Source: Streptomyces sp. NBC_00448
Lineage (GTDB): Bacteria > Actinomycetota > Actinomycetes > Streptomycetales > Streptomycetaceae
DNA: 64,000 nucleotides
Direction: 5' to 3'
Assembly: GCF_036014115.1 (NCBI RefSeq)
Contig: NZ_CP107913.1
Coordinates: 6,503,501 to 6,567,500, forward strand
Shown: one piece after another, positions 32,962 through 40,952 of the stretch
Position numbering within the stretch: position 1 is the first letter of the stretch
Layout of the letters: each line of letters starts with the position of its first letter
Made by a program: the position numbers and the translations under genes
Notes under the pieces: generated by a model
The model's input: the letters and a program-made list of their open reading frames with translations, nothing else
Told to the model about the DNA's origin: nothing
Databases searched by the model: none

Positions 32962-33621
32962 GTGGACACCCCTGACGCCGAACTCGTCGACACCCCAGCG
33001 GGCCCGGCCCGGATCACCTGGCATCGCCCCGAGGGCCGGGCGCGCTGCGTGCTGGCCCTCGGGCACGGCGCGGGCGGCGGCATCACGGCCCGCGACCTGG
33101 CCGCGCTGGCCGCCGCGCTGCCCGAGCGCGAGGTGAACGTCGCGCTGGTCGAGCAGCCCTGGAGGGTTGCCGGGAAGAAGATCGCACCGGCGCCCAAGAC
33201 CCTGGACGTCGGATGGACCGCGGTGTGGCCGCGGCTGGCCGCGCCCGGGCTGCCGGTGGTGGCCGGCGGGCGCAGCGCGGGGGCCCGGGTGGCCTGCCGC
33301 ACCGCCCACCCGCTGGGCGCGGCCGCCGTCCTCGCGCTGGCGTACCCGCTGCACCCGCCGGGCAAGCCGGAGAAGTCCCGCTACGAGGAGCTGGCCGGCG
33401 CCGCCGCCGTACTGCCGCTGCTCGGGGTGCAGGGCGGCGCGGACACGTTCGGGCGGCCCGAGGAGTTCCCGGCGGACCACCGGCCGGTGGAGGTGCCCTA
33501 CGGCGACCACGGCTTCGTGGTGCCCAAGCGGGCGCCGGTCACCCAGGAGGCGGCACTTGCCCTGCTGACCGGAACCGTCGCGGAATGGCTCGCCGGGCTG
33601 GGGTTCGCCGCCCCGGCGTGA
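32962..33621 (+). CDS. alpha/beta hydrolase, KANL3/Tex30-like
   Basis: 219 residues. Nucleophile elbow GGRSAGARV, oxyanion-type LGHGAGGG near the N-terminus and a late histidine in PYGDHGFVVPK match the small KANL3/Tex30 hydrolase family. Substrate unknown. GTG start; CAGGCT ends 6 nt upstream, so a leaderless message is possible. Confidence 0.82.
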   Translation: MDTPDAELVDTPAGPARITWHRPEGRARCVLALGHGAGGGITARDLAALAAALPEREVNVALVEQPWRVAGKKIAPAPKTLDVGWTAVWPRLAAPGLPVVAGGRSAGARVACRTAHPLGAAAVLALAYPLHPPGKPEKSRYEELAGAAAVLPLLGVQGGADTFGRPEEFPADHRPVEVPYGDHGFVVPKRAPVTQEAALALLTGTVAEWLAGLGFAAPA

Positions 33622-33670
33622 ACGCTCTCCACCCGGCGTGGTAGGCCGTGCGGGCGCAGTTCTCCTTCCC

Positions 33671-33697
33671 GGGAATGACGACAGCGCGCGCGCTGTT
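33671..33697 (+). promoter_or_regulatory. sigma-R-dependent promoter of sigR
   Basis: GGGAAT (33671-33676), exactly 18 bp, then GTT (33695-33697), the published sigma-R consensus GGGAAT-N18-GTT. Transcription would start near 33703, upstream of the ATG for the long sigma-R form at 33755. This is the expected positive autoregulation. Confidence 0.9.
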
Positions 33698-33754
33698 GTG
33701 CGTGTCGACAGGGACCGCGCCGGCGGTACCACACAGGGTGAGAGAGGCAGCCGC

Positions 33755-34672
33755 ATGGTTTCAGCCGCATGCCGGTCACGCGAGGAGGCCGCCGCACGGG
33801 TGAGCGCGCAGTCCGCGCCGCTCAGCGCCGGTCAGGCCGCCGCCGCGCCGTACCTGGACTGGACCCGGTGGCCGGAGCAGGACCGAGGTAAGGGCACGAC
33901 CAGCACGTCCACCACCCGTGCAATATCCTCCCAAGCGGGCGGGTCCACTTCTGGGCGCGCCGGCGTTATCGAGGAGGTGGGTCCGGTCACCGGCACCGAC
34001 GACAGCACGGCGAGCACCGCGGGTGCGTCCGGTTCGGGGGTGCCACCCGTGCCTACGGCCACGGGGGCGGCACAGGAGACCGAAGCGCAGCGCAGCCGGC
34101 GTTTCGAGCGGGACGCGCTGGAGTTCCTCGACCAGATGTACTCGGCCGCACTGCGGATGACCCGCAATCCGGCCGACGCTGAGGACCTGGTGCAGGAGAC
34201 CTACGCGAAGGCGTACGCGTCCTTCCACCAGTTCCGCGAGGGCACCAACCTCAAGGCGTGGCTGTACCGCATCCTCACCAACAGCTTCATCAACTCCTAC
34301 CGCAAGAAGCAGCGCGAGCCGCTGCGCAGCGGCTCGGAGGAGATCGAGGACTGGCAGCTGGCGCGCGCCGAGTCGCACATGTCGACCGGCCTGCGCTCCG
34401 CGGAGTCCCAGGCGCTGGACCATCTGCCGGACTCCGACGTGAAGACGGCGCTCCAGACCATCCCCGAGGAGTTCCGCATCGCGGTGTACCTCGCCGATGT
34501 CGAGGGCTTTGCCTACAAGGAGATCGCGGACATCATGGGTACTCCCATCGGCACCGTGATGTCGCGGCTGCACCGCGGGCGTCGCCAGCTTCGCGAACTG
34601 CTGGAGGACTACGCCCGGGACCGCGGACTCGTCCCCGCGGGCGTGGCAGATGAGAAGGGCGCGGATTCATGA
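33755..34672 (+). CDS. sigR: thiol-oxidative-stress sigma factor SigR (with long isoform)
   Basis: Two in-frame starts are visible. ATG 33755 (GAGAGG upstream) gives a 305-residue form with a 74-residue, poorly conserved N-terminal extension. GTG 33977, overlapping GAGGAG, gives a 231-residue form beginning VGPVTGTD, the length I recall for S. coelicolor sigma-R. The sigma core contains region 2 (LVQETYAKAYASFHQFREGTNLKAWLYRILTN) and region 4 (IPEEFRIAVYLADVEGFAYKEIADIMGTPIGTVMSRLHRGRRQL). In S. coelicolor an unstable long isoform, sigma-R prime, is made from the sigma-R-dependent promoter. Overlaps rsrA as ATGA. Confidence 0.95.
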   Translation: MVSAACRSREEAAARVSAQSAPLSAGQAAAAPYLDWTRWPEQDRGKGTTSTSTTRAISSQAGGSTSGRAGVIEEVGPVTGTDDSTASTAGASGSGVPPVPTATGAAQETEAQRSRRFERDALEFLDQMYSAALRMTRNPADAEDLVQETYAKAYASFHQFREGTNLKAWLYRILTNSFINSYRKKQREPLRSGSEEIEDWQLARAESHMSTGLRSAESQALDHLPDSDVKTALQTIPEEFRIAVYLADVEGFAYKEIADIMGTPIGTVMSRLHRGRRQLRELLEDYARDRGLVPAGVADEKGADS

Positions 34673-34989
34673 GCTGCGGAGACGCACATGAGACGGACTG
34701 CTCCGAGGTGCTCGACCACCTCTACGAGTACCTCGACGACGAGATGTCCGACGATGCCTGCACCAAGTTCCGGGAGCACTTCGACGAGTGCCACCCGTGC
34801 CTGGAGAAGTACGGCCTGGAAGTCGCGGTCAAGAAGCTGGTGAAGCGCTGCTGCGGCTCCGACGACGTACCGAGCGACCTGCGCTCCAAGGTGATGATGC
34901 GGATCGAGCTGGTCCGGCGCGGCGAGGCCGTGCCCGAACAGGACGCGCTCAGCGCCGAGATCACCACGACCGAGGCACCCTCCGCGTGA
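34669..34989 (+). CDS. rsrA: zinc-binding redox-sensitive anti-sigma factor RsrA
   Basis: 106 residues. Cysteines at 3, 11, 31, 41, 44, 61 and 62 and His37 coincide with the known RsrA pattern, including the ZAS motif H37-x3-C41-x2-C44 in HFDECHPCLEKYG. Reduced RsrA binds zinc and holds SigR; disulfide stress forms an intramolecular disulfide and releases it. Starts inside the sigR stop (ATGA). Confidence 0.96.
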   Translation: MSCGDAHETDCSEVLDHLYEYLDDEMSDDACTKFREHFDECHPCLEKYGLEVAVKKLVKRCCGSDDVPSDLRSKVMMRIELVRRGEAVPEQDALSAEITTTEAPSA

Positions 34990-35259
34990 CCGCCGGGCCG
35001 GTCTGGCAGCCCGGCCCGCGCACCGCTCCGCACCCGCCCCGAACCCGCTGGCACCGCCCGAACTCCCGGTCTCCTGAGGGCTTTACGCCCTACCACGCGA
35101 CCGCCTGGACGCCGTCAAGCCGCTCGGCCGTACATCACTCCTACGGGTGAGCGGTGGTCCCCCCTTCCGGCGTAATGGCGGCAAAACCCTCATAGCCGCC
35201 CGCTACGGCCCTATCCTCCTGAGTCTCGTACATCTTCGTACGGACAGGAGGCTGTCGCC

Positions 35260-36168
35260 GTGTCACCCGCGCACCGCCGCTCGCAGCCGCCCGCGGTCTG
35301 CTGGGGTTCCGCCTGTGCCCGCCGGGTCCGGCAGGAGGCGCAGCAGGCGACCGTACAGGCCCTGCTGCAGGCCCTGGAACTCAAGGACCCCTACACCAGG
35401 GGCCACAGCGAGCGGGTCGGCACGCTGGCCGCGCTCATCGCCCGCGAACTCGGCGCGCCCGCGGCCCGGGTGGAGGCGGTCCGGCTCGGCGGCACCCTGC
35501 ACGACATCGGCAAACTCGCGGTGCCCACCGGGCTGCTGCGCAAAAACGGTCCGCTGACGGACGAGGAGCGCCACGTGGTCCAACTCCACCCGGTCGACGG
35601 CGACGGGGTACTGCGCGGCATCTCCGTGCTCGGAGAGGCCCGCCCCGCGGTCCTGCACCACCACGAGCGGATCGACGGCACCGGGTACCCGTACGGCCTC
35701 GCGGGCGGGCGGATTCCGGAGGCGGCCAGGATCGTGGCGGTGGCCGACGCGTTCGACGCGATGACGTCCACCCGCACCTACCGTTCGGCCCGGCCGCACG
35801 CGCCCGCGATGGCCGAGTTGCGGCGGTGCGCCGGCACGCAGTTCGACCCGATGATGGTGGAGGCGCTGGCGGGTGCGCTGGCGGCGCGGCCGCGGTTCGC
35901 GGTGCCCGCGGTGCCGGCGGCGCCCGTGGTTCCCGACCCGGTGCCCGTACGCGACGGGCGCGGCGTATCCGGCGTATCCGGTGCGCCGGCCGAACCAACA
36001 GCACAGGCCGCACCGGTCGAACCAGCCGCACCGGCCCGGCTCCGGCCGCTGCCGGCGCTGTGCGGGGCGACCGCGGCGGTCGAGGGACCCCTGCTGGCCA
36101 GGGTGCCCGCGCACCCTCCGACCTGGGCATGGTTGGATGCCGGTGCGAAGGGCAAGGGAGTCGGGTGA
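35260..36168 (+). CDS. HD-GYP-like phosphohydrolase domain protein
   Basis: 302 residues. HD motif LHDIGKLAVP with later metal ligands in VLHHHERIDGTGYPYGL and IVAVADAFDAMTSTRTYR, the pattern of HD-GYP (Rpf/RpfG-type) phosphodiesterases, which hydrolyse cyclic di-GMP. The GYP motif is intact here. The C-terminal ~100 residues are Pro/Ala-rich and probably disordered. GTG start with AGGAGG upstream. Whether it degrades c-di-GMP is inferred. Confidence 0.85.
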   Translation: MSPAHRRSQPPAVCWGSACARRVRQEAQQATVQALLQALELKDPYTRGHSERVGTLAALIARELGAPAARVEAVRLGGTLHDIGKLAVPTGLLRKNGPLTDEERHVVQLHPVDGDGVLRGISVLGEARPAVLHHHERIDGTGYPYGLAGGRIPEAARIVAVADAFDAMTSTRTYRSARPHAPAMAELRRCAGTQFDPMMVEALAGALAARPRFAVPAVPAAPVVPDPVPVRDGRGVSGVSGAPAEPTAQAAPVEPAAPARLRPLPALCGATAAVEGPLLARVPAHPPTWAWLDAGAKGKGVG

Positions 36169-36293
36169 GGCCCGCGTTCCGCAAGCGGCGGGCTCGGGCT
36201 GAGACAACGGCCAGAATGTGCAAGGTTGGTGTCGTACAGGGTGGTACGGGCCGCATCGGGCCGACCGGCTGAGCGGGCAGGCGGGATACGACG

Positions 36294-37298
36294 TTGAAGA
36301 TCTTCGGAAGAGTGCGGCACCGGCCGTCGCCCACGTGGCGCCAGGCCACCGACCGGGCGTTCACGCTGATCGACGACGGTCGCTACGAGGACGCCGGCGC
36401 GCTGCTCACCCGTGCCGCCGATCTGGAGCCCTGGCTCTCCGAGTCCTGGTACAACCTCGCGCTGCTGCACAAGTTCCGGCACGACTGGGCGCAGGCCCGG
36501 ATCGCCGGGCTGCGCGCGGTCGCGCTGTTGGACCGCCCGGTCGGCGCCCCCGACTGGTGGAACCTGGGCATCGCCGCCACCGCGCTCCAGGACTGGCCGC
36601 TGGCCCGCCGAGCCTGGCAGGCGTACGGGCTGCGGATGCCGGCCGGGACCGCCGAGCGCACCGGTGAGGAGTCCGTGCGGCTGCCGCTCGGCAGCGCCGC
36701 GGTGCGGCTGTCCCCGGAGGGCGAGGCCGAGGTGGTCTGGGGCCGCCGGCTCGACCCGGCCCGGATCGAGGTGCTCTCCATCCCGCTGCCGTCCTCCGGC
36801 CGCCGGTGGGGCGAGGTGGTCCTCCACGACGGCGTGCCGCACGGCGAGCGCGCCACCGAGCGCGGCTCCGGCTCCTCGGTCTACCCGGTCTTCGACGAGA
36901 TCGAGCTGTGGGCGCCCTCACCCGTGCCGACCTGGCTGGTGCTGCTCGAAGCCGGCACCCAGGCGGACCGCGACGCCCTGGAGCGGCTGGCCGCCGAGGC
37001 CGGATACGCCGCCGAGGACTGGTCGTCCTCGGTCCGGCTGCTGTGCCGCACCTGTTCCGAGAGCCGGATGCCCACGGACGACGGCTCCTCCGCGACGCGT
37101 GATCCGCACGACCACGGCGAGCCCGGGCATCCCGGTCACCTCAGCCACCTCAGCCCCGCCGGGGAGGAGCCGGGCTGGACGCCCGAGCGGGAGTGCGGCA
37201 TCGCCGCGCCGGCCGGCCTGGTCCGCGGGCTGCTCGAAGGGTGGGTGGCCGACAGCCCCGACACCCGGGACTGGCGGGACCTCGAAGAGGTGTGCTGA
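36294..37298 (+). CDS. TPR-containing hypothetical protein
   Basis: 334 residues. Residues ~15-115 form two or three TPR-like helical pairs (AFTLIDDGRYEDAGALLTRAADLEPWLSESWYNLALLHK). The middle (~125-260) is beta-rich and unknown. A Cys pair (LLCRTCSESRMP) and a His/Asp/Gly-rich stretch (DPHDHGEPGHPGH) could bind metal. TTG start inferred from the first conserved residues; ribosome site weak (GGCGGG). Confidence 0.7.
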   Translation: MKIFGRVRHRPSPTWRQATDRAFTLIDDGRYEDAGALLTRAADLEPWLSESWYNLALLHKFRHDWAQARIAGLRAVALLDRPVGAPDWWNLGIAATALQDWPLARRAWQAYGLRMPAGTAERTGEESVRLPLGSAAVRLSPEGEAEVVWGRRLDPARIEVLSIPLPSSGRRWGEVVLHDGVPHGERATERGSGSSVYPVFDEIELWAPSPVPTWLVLLEAGTQADRDALERLAAEAGYAAEDWSSSVRLLCRTCSESRMPTDDGSSATRDPHDHGEPGHPGHLSHLSPAGEEPGWTPERECGIAAPAGLVRGLLEGWVADSPDTRDWRDLEEVC

Positions 37299-37419
37299 CG
37301 CTCGAAGCGGTGTGCGCCGAAGCGGTGTGCCGAGCATCACGACGGCGGCATCGCGCCCTTGCGCGGTCCCGTACCCTGGGAAGGATCACTTACAGGTTCC
37401 GGGAAGGCGTACGGCGGAG

Positions 37420-38043
37420 ATGTCCCAGCAGCACACCGAGCAGCAACTCGACTTCGTCGACGACGTGACCGACGCGGCGGACCGCGAGTCGGCCCACCGC
37501 GAGCGCGGCACCGTTCGTCCGATCACGGTGGTCGGCAACCCGGTGCTGCACCGCGAGTGCAAGGACGTCACCGCCTTCGACGACAGCCTGCTCGCCCTCG
37601 TGGACGACATGTTCGCCTCGCAGCGCGCCGCCGAGGGGGTCGGTCTCGCCGCCAACCAGATCGGCGTCGACCTCAAGGTCTTCGTCTACGACTGCGCCGA
37701 TGACGACGACGTCCGCCACGTCGGTGCGCTCTGCAACCCCGTCCTGGTCGAACTCCCCGCGGACCGGCGCCGCCTCGACGACTCCAACGAGGGCTGCCTT
37801 TCCGTCCCCGGTGCCTACATGGAACTCGCCCGCCCCGACTACGCCGTCGTCCGCGGCCAGGACCTCCAGGGCAACCCGGTCGTCCTCCAGGGCACCGGCT
37901 ACTTCGCGCGCTGCCTCCAGCACGAGACCGACCACCTCTACGGCCGCCTCTACATCGACCGCCTCTCCAAGCGCGACCGCAAGGACGTCATGCGCCAGAT
38001 GGCCGAGGCCACCCCGAAGTTCGAGACGGTCCCCAACGACTGA
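37420..38043 (+). CDS. def: peptide deformylase
   Basis: 207 residues. All three family motifs: GVGLAANQ (73-80), EGCLS (124-128, metal ligand Cys126) and QHETDH (167-172, ligands His168 and His172, catalytic Glu169). Removes the formyl group from nascent N-terminal methionine. The N-terminus is ~30 residues longer than minimal deformylases and acidic. Streptomycetes usually have several def genes; this one is not beside fmt. Confidence 0.95.
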   Translation: MSQQHTEQQLDFVDDVTDAADRESAHRERGTVRPITVVGNPVLHRECKDVTAFDDSLLALVDDMFASQRAAEGVGLAANQIGVDLKVFVYDCADDDDVRHVGALCNPVLVELPADRRRLDDSNEGCLSVPGAYMELARPDYAVVRGQDLQGNPVVLQGTGYFARCLQHETDHLYGRLYIDRLSKRDRKDVMRQMAEATPKFETVPND

Positions 38044-38078
38044 CCCGCCCCCCGTGTCCCTCCCGCGTCCTCCTCGCG

Positions 38079-39080
38079 TCAGCGATTGACGGTCTGGTCT
38101 TCGCGCACGGTGACCTGGAACTGCTTGCTGGACTGGCCGTTGGGCAGCCCCGGGGCGCTCGGCGGGCCGTCGGGGTCGGCGGACGGGGTCCACGTGACCT
38201 CCCACACGACGCTCGCCTTCAACGGGTAACCGCCGTTCGGCGACGCCTTGTCGTAGGTGACGTTGCACCCCGCGTCCTTGGTGTTCACGCTGTACTTCCC
38301 GCCCGACGCCTTCAGGTCGTACGTGCAGCTCTGCGGGTCCGCGTACTGCGTCCCCGCGTCCACCGTCAGCCGCACGGGCACGGCCGTGGTGGTCGCCGCC
38401 ACATGAATACCGAAGGCCGGATTGTCCAGACTCGCGGTCACCCACACCTTCGGCAGCGCCTTGTCGAACGCGATCTCCGTATCCAGGTTCACGAGTTGGT
38501 TCTGGGCGATGGGTCGTAACGTGATATCCGGCTTCGGCAGAATCGTCCGGTTGAACGCGAGCCCCGCAAGCGTTTTGGGGTCGACGGTCGGAATGTCCGG
38601 CGTGGACGGCTGGTCGGGGGCGATCCACTTCCACGGGTCGAGGTTCACGCATGCGTCGGCTTTGGTCGCGTCAGGGATGATCAACTGATACCAGGTGCCC
38701 TTGTCGCCCTTGTGGAAGTCGTCCGCGCCGTAGGTGTCGCCCATCGTCCCCCACGCCGATTCCGCGGACCGGTAGTTGCTGTTGATGTAGTCCGAGAATT
38801 GAGTGGGAGTGAACTCGGGCTCGTACCAGCATGGTGGGGGCGACCAGTTGGACGTGGCCGGCGCGGTCATCTGCACCCCGGGGCCTTTGTAGCTCACGTC
38901 ATATTTCACCTGGGAATGGATTGTTCCGGGTGCTTTTGGCGTACTGGGGGGTGGCGGTGCGGACGCACCGCCTGGAAGGTCTCCCACATCGGCGCTGCTG
39001 GGCACCGCCGACAGCAGCGTTCCGCAACTTGTGATCAGCACGGCCGCAAATGCACGTTGAGCAGTCCTCAAGGCTGGCAT
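38079..39080 (-). CDS. secreted hypothetical protein
   Basis: 333 residues with a Sec-type signal peptide (PALRTAQRAFAAVLITSCGTLLSAVPSSA) when started at ATG 39080; an in-frame ATG at 39122 would add 14 residues before the signal. The mature part has a Pro-rich start, conserved-looking Trp/Tyr/Cys residues (PPCWYEPEFTPTQFSDYI), and a beta-rich C-terminal half. I recognise no family. It overlaps the stop of the upstream lipoprotein gene by 13 nt, so the two are co-transcribed. Last gene of the minus-strand group 38079-43074. Confidence 0.75.
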   Translation of the reverse strand: MPALRTAQRAFAAVLITSCGTLLSAVPSSADVGDLPGGASAPPPPSTPKAPGTIHSQVKYDVSYKGPGVQMTAPATSNWSPPPCWYEPEFTPTQFSDYINSNYRSAESAWGTMGDTYGADDFHKGDKGTWYQLIIPDATKADACVNLDPWKWIAPDQPSTPDIPTVDPKTLAGLAFNRTILPKPDITLRPIAQNQLVNLDTEIAFDKALPKVWVTASLDNPAFGIHVAATTTAVPVRLTVDAGTQYADPQSCTYDLKASGGKYSVNTKDAGCNVTYDKASPNGGYPLKASVVWEVTWTPSADPDGPPSAPGLPNGQSSKQFQVTVREDQTVNR

Positions 39081-39718
39081 CGGGCGGCCCCCCGCTGAGA
39101 GACGTAAGTTGCTGTCTGCCACGTCCCATCCTTCGCCTTGCGCATCAGGGAGGTATGGAAGATGTAGCTGTTGGCGGATGGCGTGGTGGTGACGACCTTT
39201 CCGGTCCTGGTGTCCTTGTCGTAGAGATTGCGCTGGTCTTCGCAGAACGTCACTCCTGCGGTCTTGCTGCCGATGGTGACTTTGCGATCGTAGTAGTGGA
39301 CCGTGCCCGTGATCGTGTGGTGGTTCTTTTTCATCGTGTCAATCGACTCGCTCCACGTCTCAACGGCGTCCTCGATGAAATAGTGCGTGAAGAGCGGAAA
39401 GTTCTTGTCCGGCTTGGTAACGGCGACGTAGGTGGCCTCCAACCCGTACGCCTGGTCGCGGAGGATCGCGTCCTTCGTCTTGTCGCCAGTCGTGTCCGGG
39501 TCGATCGTGATCTTGACGTCGCTTGGAAGGTCGAACGTCGGCGCGCTGGGGTCCGCCGCCGGCGTCGTCGGTGGGGCCGTTGTCTGCGACGCAGTCGTAT
39601 CACTGGGGGTCGGGCTCGACGCGATCTTCTTGTCGTGGCCGCCGCCGCACGCCGTGAGGAGGAGGGCTGCTGCCGTGAGGGTGCCCGCGGCCGCGCTGAA
39701 CTTGGTTCGGGGTGCCAT
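39068..39718 (-). CDS. predicted lipoprotein
   Basis: 216 residues with a lipobox LLTAC at the end of a short signal peptide (TAAALLLTACGGG), then a Thr/Ser/Pro linker. The folded part (~70-216) contains aromatic and His residues (HYFIEDAVETW, TVHYYDRKV) resembling small alpha-beta domains such as SnoaL/NTF2-like, but I cannot assign it. Starts the second half of the 38-43 kb group after a 177-bp gap. Confidence 0.75.
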   Translation of the reverse strand: MAPRTKFSAAAGTLTAAALLLTACGGGHDKKIASSPTPSDTTASQTTAPPTTPAADPSAPTFDLPSDVKITIDPDTTGDKTKDAILRDQAYGLEATYVAVTKPDKNFPLFTHYFIEDAVETWSESIDTMKKNHHTITGTVHYYDRKVTIGSKTAGVTFCEDQRNLYDKDTRTGKVVTTTPSANSYIFHTSLMRKAKDGTWQTATYVSQRGAARCQP

Positions 39719-39895
39719 TGTGTTGCCAGTCTCCCGTGGTCAGTGTGCGCAGACGTGACGGGAGTGACGGGCGTGGCCGCGCCGAGGAGTTGGTGTGTGC
39801 AGAGCCCCCCCGGGCCGGCCCCCCTTCACGGTGGCCACATTCTGCAACGTTCGGTGCCCTACGTTAGCTGTCGTCACGTAGTGCGTCCACGACGG
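39719..39895. other. gap between the two halves of the 38-43 kb group
   Basis: 177 bp without a gene, slightly A/T-richer near 39850-39880 (minus-strand promoter region possible). I see no clear -10/-35 pair or hairpin. Confidence 0.4.
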
Positions 39896-40234
39896 TCAGG
39901 CCGGCAGGGCGAGTTGACGCCGTTCCGCGTCGGCCTCGGCCTGGGTGACCTCCTTGGGGTGGCCGTCGCGTTCCTTCTTGACGTATGCGGCGAAGGCCCG
40001 CGTCTTCGTGCTGGTGCCACGGGCGTTGCCGGAGAGGTCGGTGGCCCAGGTGACGGCGGCGGCACCGACCCACACGTCGCCCTTGCCGCCGGCCATCTGC
40101 TGGTCGGCCGCGTGCAGGGCGTTCGCCACGGAGTCGAGGTCGCGTTCCACGACCGTGTAGAGGGTGTTGAGGGCCTGCCACATGGGGCTGGGGACCTTGT
40201 CGCTCATGGAGTTCGTCCGTCCGCTCTCGGTCAC
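39896..40234 (-). CDS. WXG100-like small protein
   Basis: 112 residues from GTG 40234, which overlaps the upstream stop (GTGA) with AAGAAGAA before it; ATG 40207 (MSDKV) would give 103 residues. Predicted two-helix hairpin with a W-V-G turn (GDVWVGAAAVTWATDL) resembling the WXG motif of ESX/type VII substrates, preceded by TLYTVVERDLDSVANALHAA and followed by a helix. No signal peptide. The large hypothetical gene and a lipoprotein are immediately upstream. WXG100 membership is inferred from size, helicity and motif. Confidence 0.6.
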   Translation of the reverse strand: MTESGRTNSMSDKVPSPMWQALNTLYTVVERDLDSVANALHAADQQMAGGKGDVWVGAAAVTWATDLSGNARGTSTKTRAFAAYVKKERDGHPKEVTQAEADAERRQLALPA

Positions 40235-40938
40235 TTCTTCTTCATCGGGAGGGGTTTCAAGGTGCCCAGCGTGGGCGGGAGATCGCTGCCCTGGCAGCCC
40301 AGCGCGGCGGCGACCTTCACCGCGGGGGAGTACAGCAGGCGGACGCCGGCCTCACGCTTTTCGGCGCTGCCGACGGCGCTGAGGCCGCTGGTGTTTGCGT
40401 ATGCCTCGACGTACCGGGTCCGGCTTTCACCGGCCAATGCTCCGGGGAGAGAGCAGGTGAAATCCAGATAGGTTCCGTTGTCGAACGATAGGGCGCCGTA
40501 GGCGATGCCAAATGCGGTGAAGTCGTCTCCGCTCTTCAAGTCCTTGTCGCTCGGCTTGCGCGACGACCACTGGAACTGGATTTCCAGTCCCGACGTCATC
40601 AGTCCGCCGACCACGCCGAGGAAGCATAGGTCGTGTTCGTTCATGTTGTCGGTGTCGTCCAGATCCGCGCGGAGTTCGTTCGCCACTTGCTGTGCGGTGT
40701 GCTGCTCGGCGGCGAGCGCGGGGTACAGCTGGTTCTTGCCGGTGATTTCTCGCAACGCCGCGGCGCCTTGTGTGTCGAAGGAGCGGTCACACGCACTCTG
40801 GATGCTGATCGGAGACCCGTAGGAGTTGGTCGGCGCGGGCTTTTTGGAGCTGCATCCGGACAGCAGGGAAACGCCGAGCGCACCGAGGGCTGCCGCAGCA
40901 AGGACACTGTGGCGGCGGGATGTGCGGGTACCGATCAT
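40231..40938 (-). CDS. predicted lipoprotein
   Basis: 235 residues; signal peptide with lipobox LLSGC (LAAAALGALGVSLLSGCSSKK). ATG 40938 has AGGAG 6 nt upstream and gives a normal lipoprotein signal; ATG 40956, overlapping the upstream stop as ATGA, is an alternative. The mature region has a helical first part (REITGKNQLYPALAAEQHTAQQVANELRADLDD) and a beta-rich second part with two cysteines. Family not recognised. Its 3' end overlaps the WXG100-like gene by 4 nt. Confidence 0.75.
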   Translation of the reverse strand: MIGTRTSRRHSVLAAAALGALGVSLLSGCSSKKPAPTNSYGSPISIQSACDRSFDTQGAAALREITGKNQLYPALAAEQHTAQQVANELRADLDDTDNMNEHDLCFLGVVGGLMTSGLEIQFQWSSRKPSDKDLKSGDDFTAFGIAYGALSFDNGTYLDFTCSLPGALAGESRTRYVEAYANTSGLSAVGSAEKREAGVRLLYSPAVKVAAALGCQGSDLPPTLGTLKPLPMKKK

Positions 40939-40952
40939 CGTCGGCTCCTGTC

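Noticed and set aside
37375..37410. GGGAAG ... GTT before the deformylase gene as a sigma-R promoter
   Set aside because: The spacer is only about 12 bp and the -35 hexamer is wrong; the exact site exists only before sigR.
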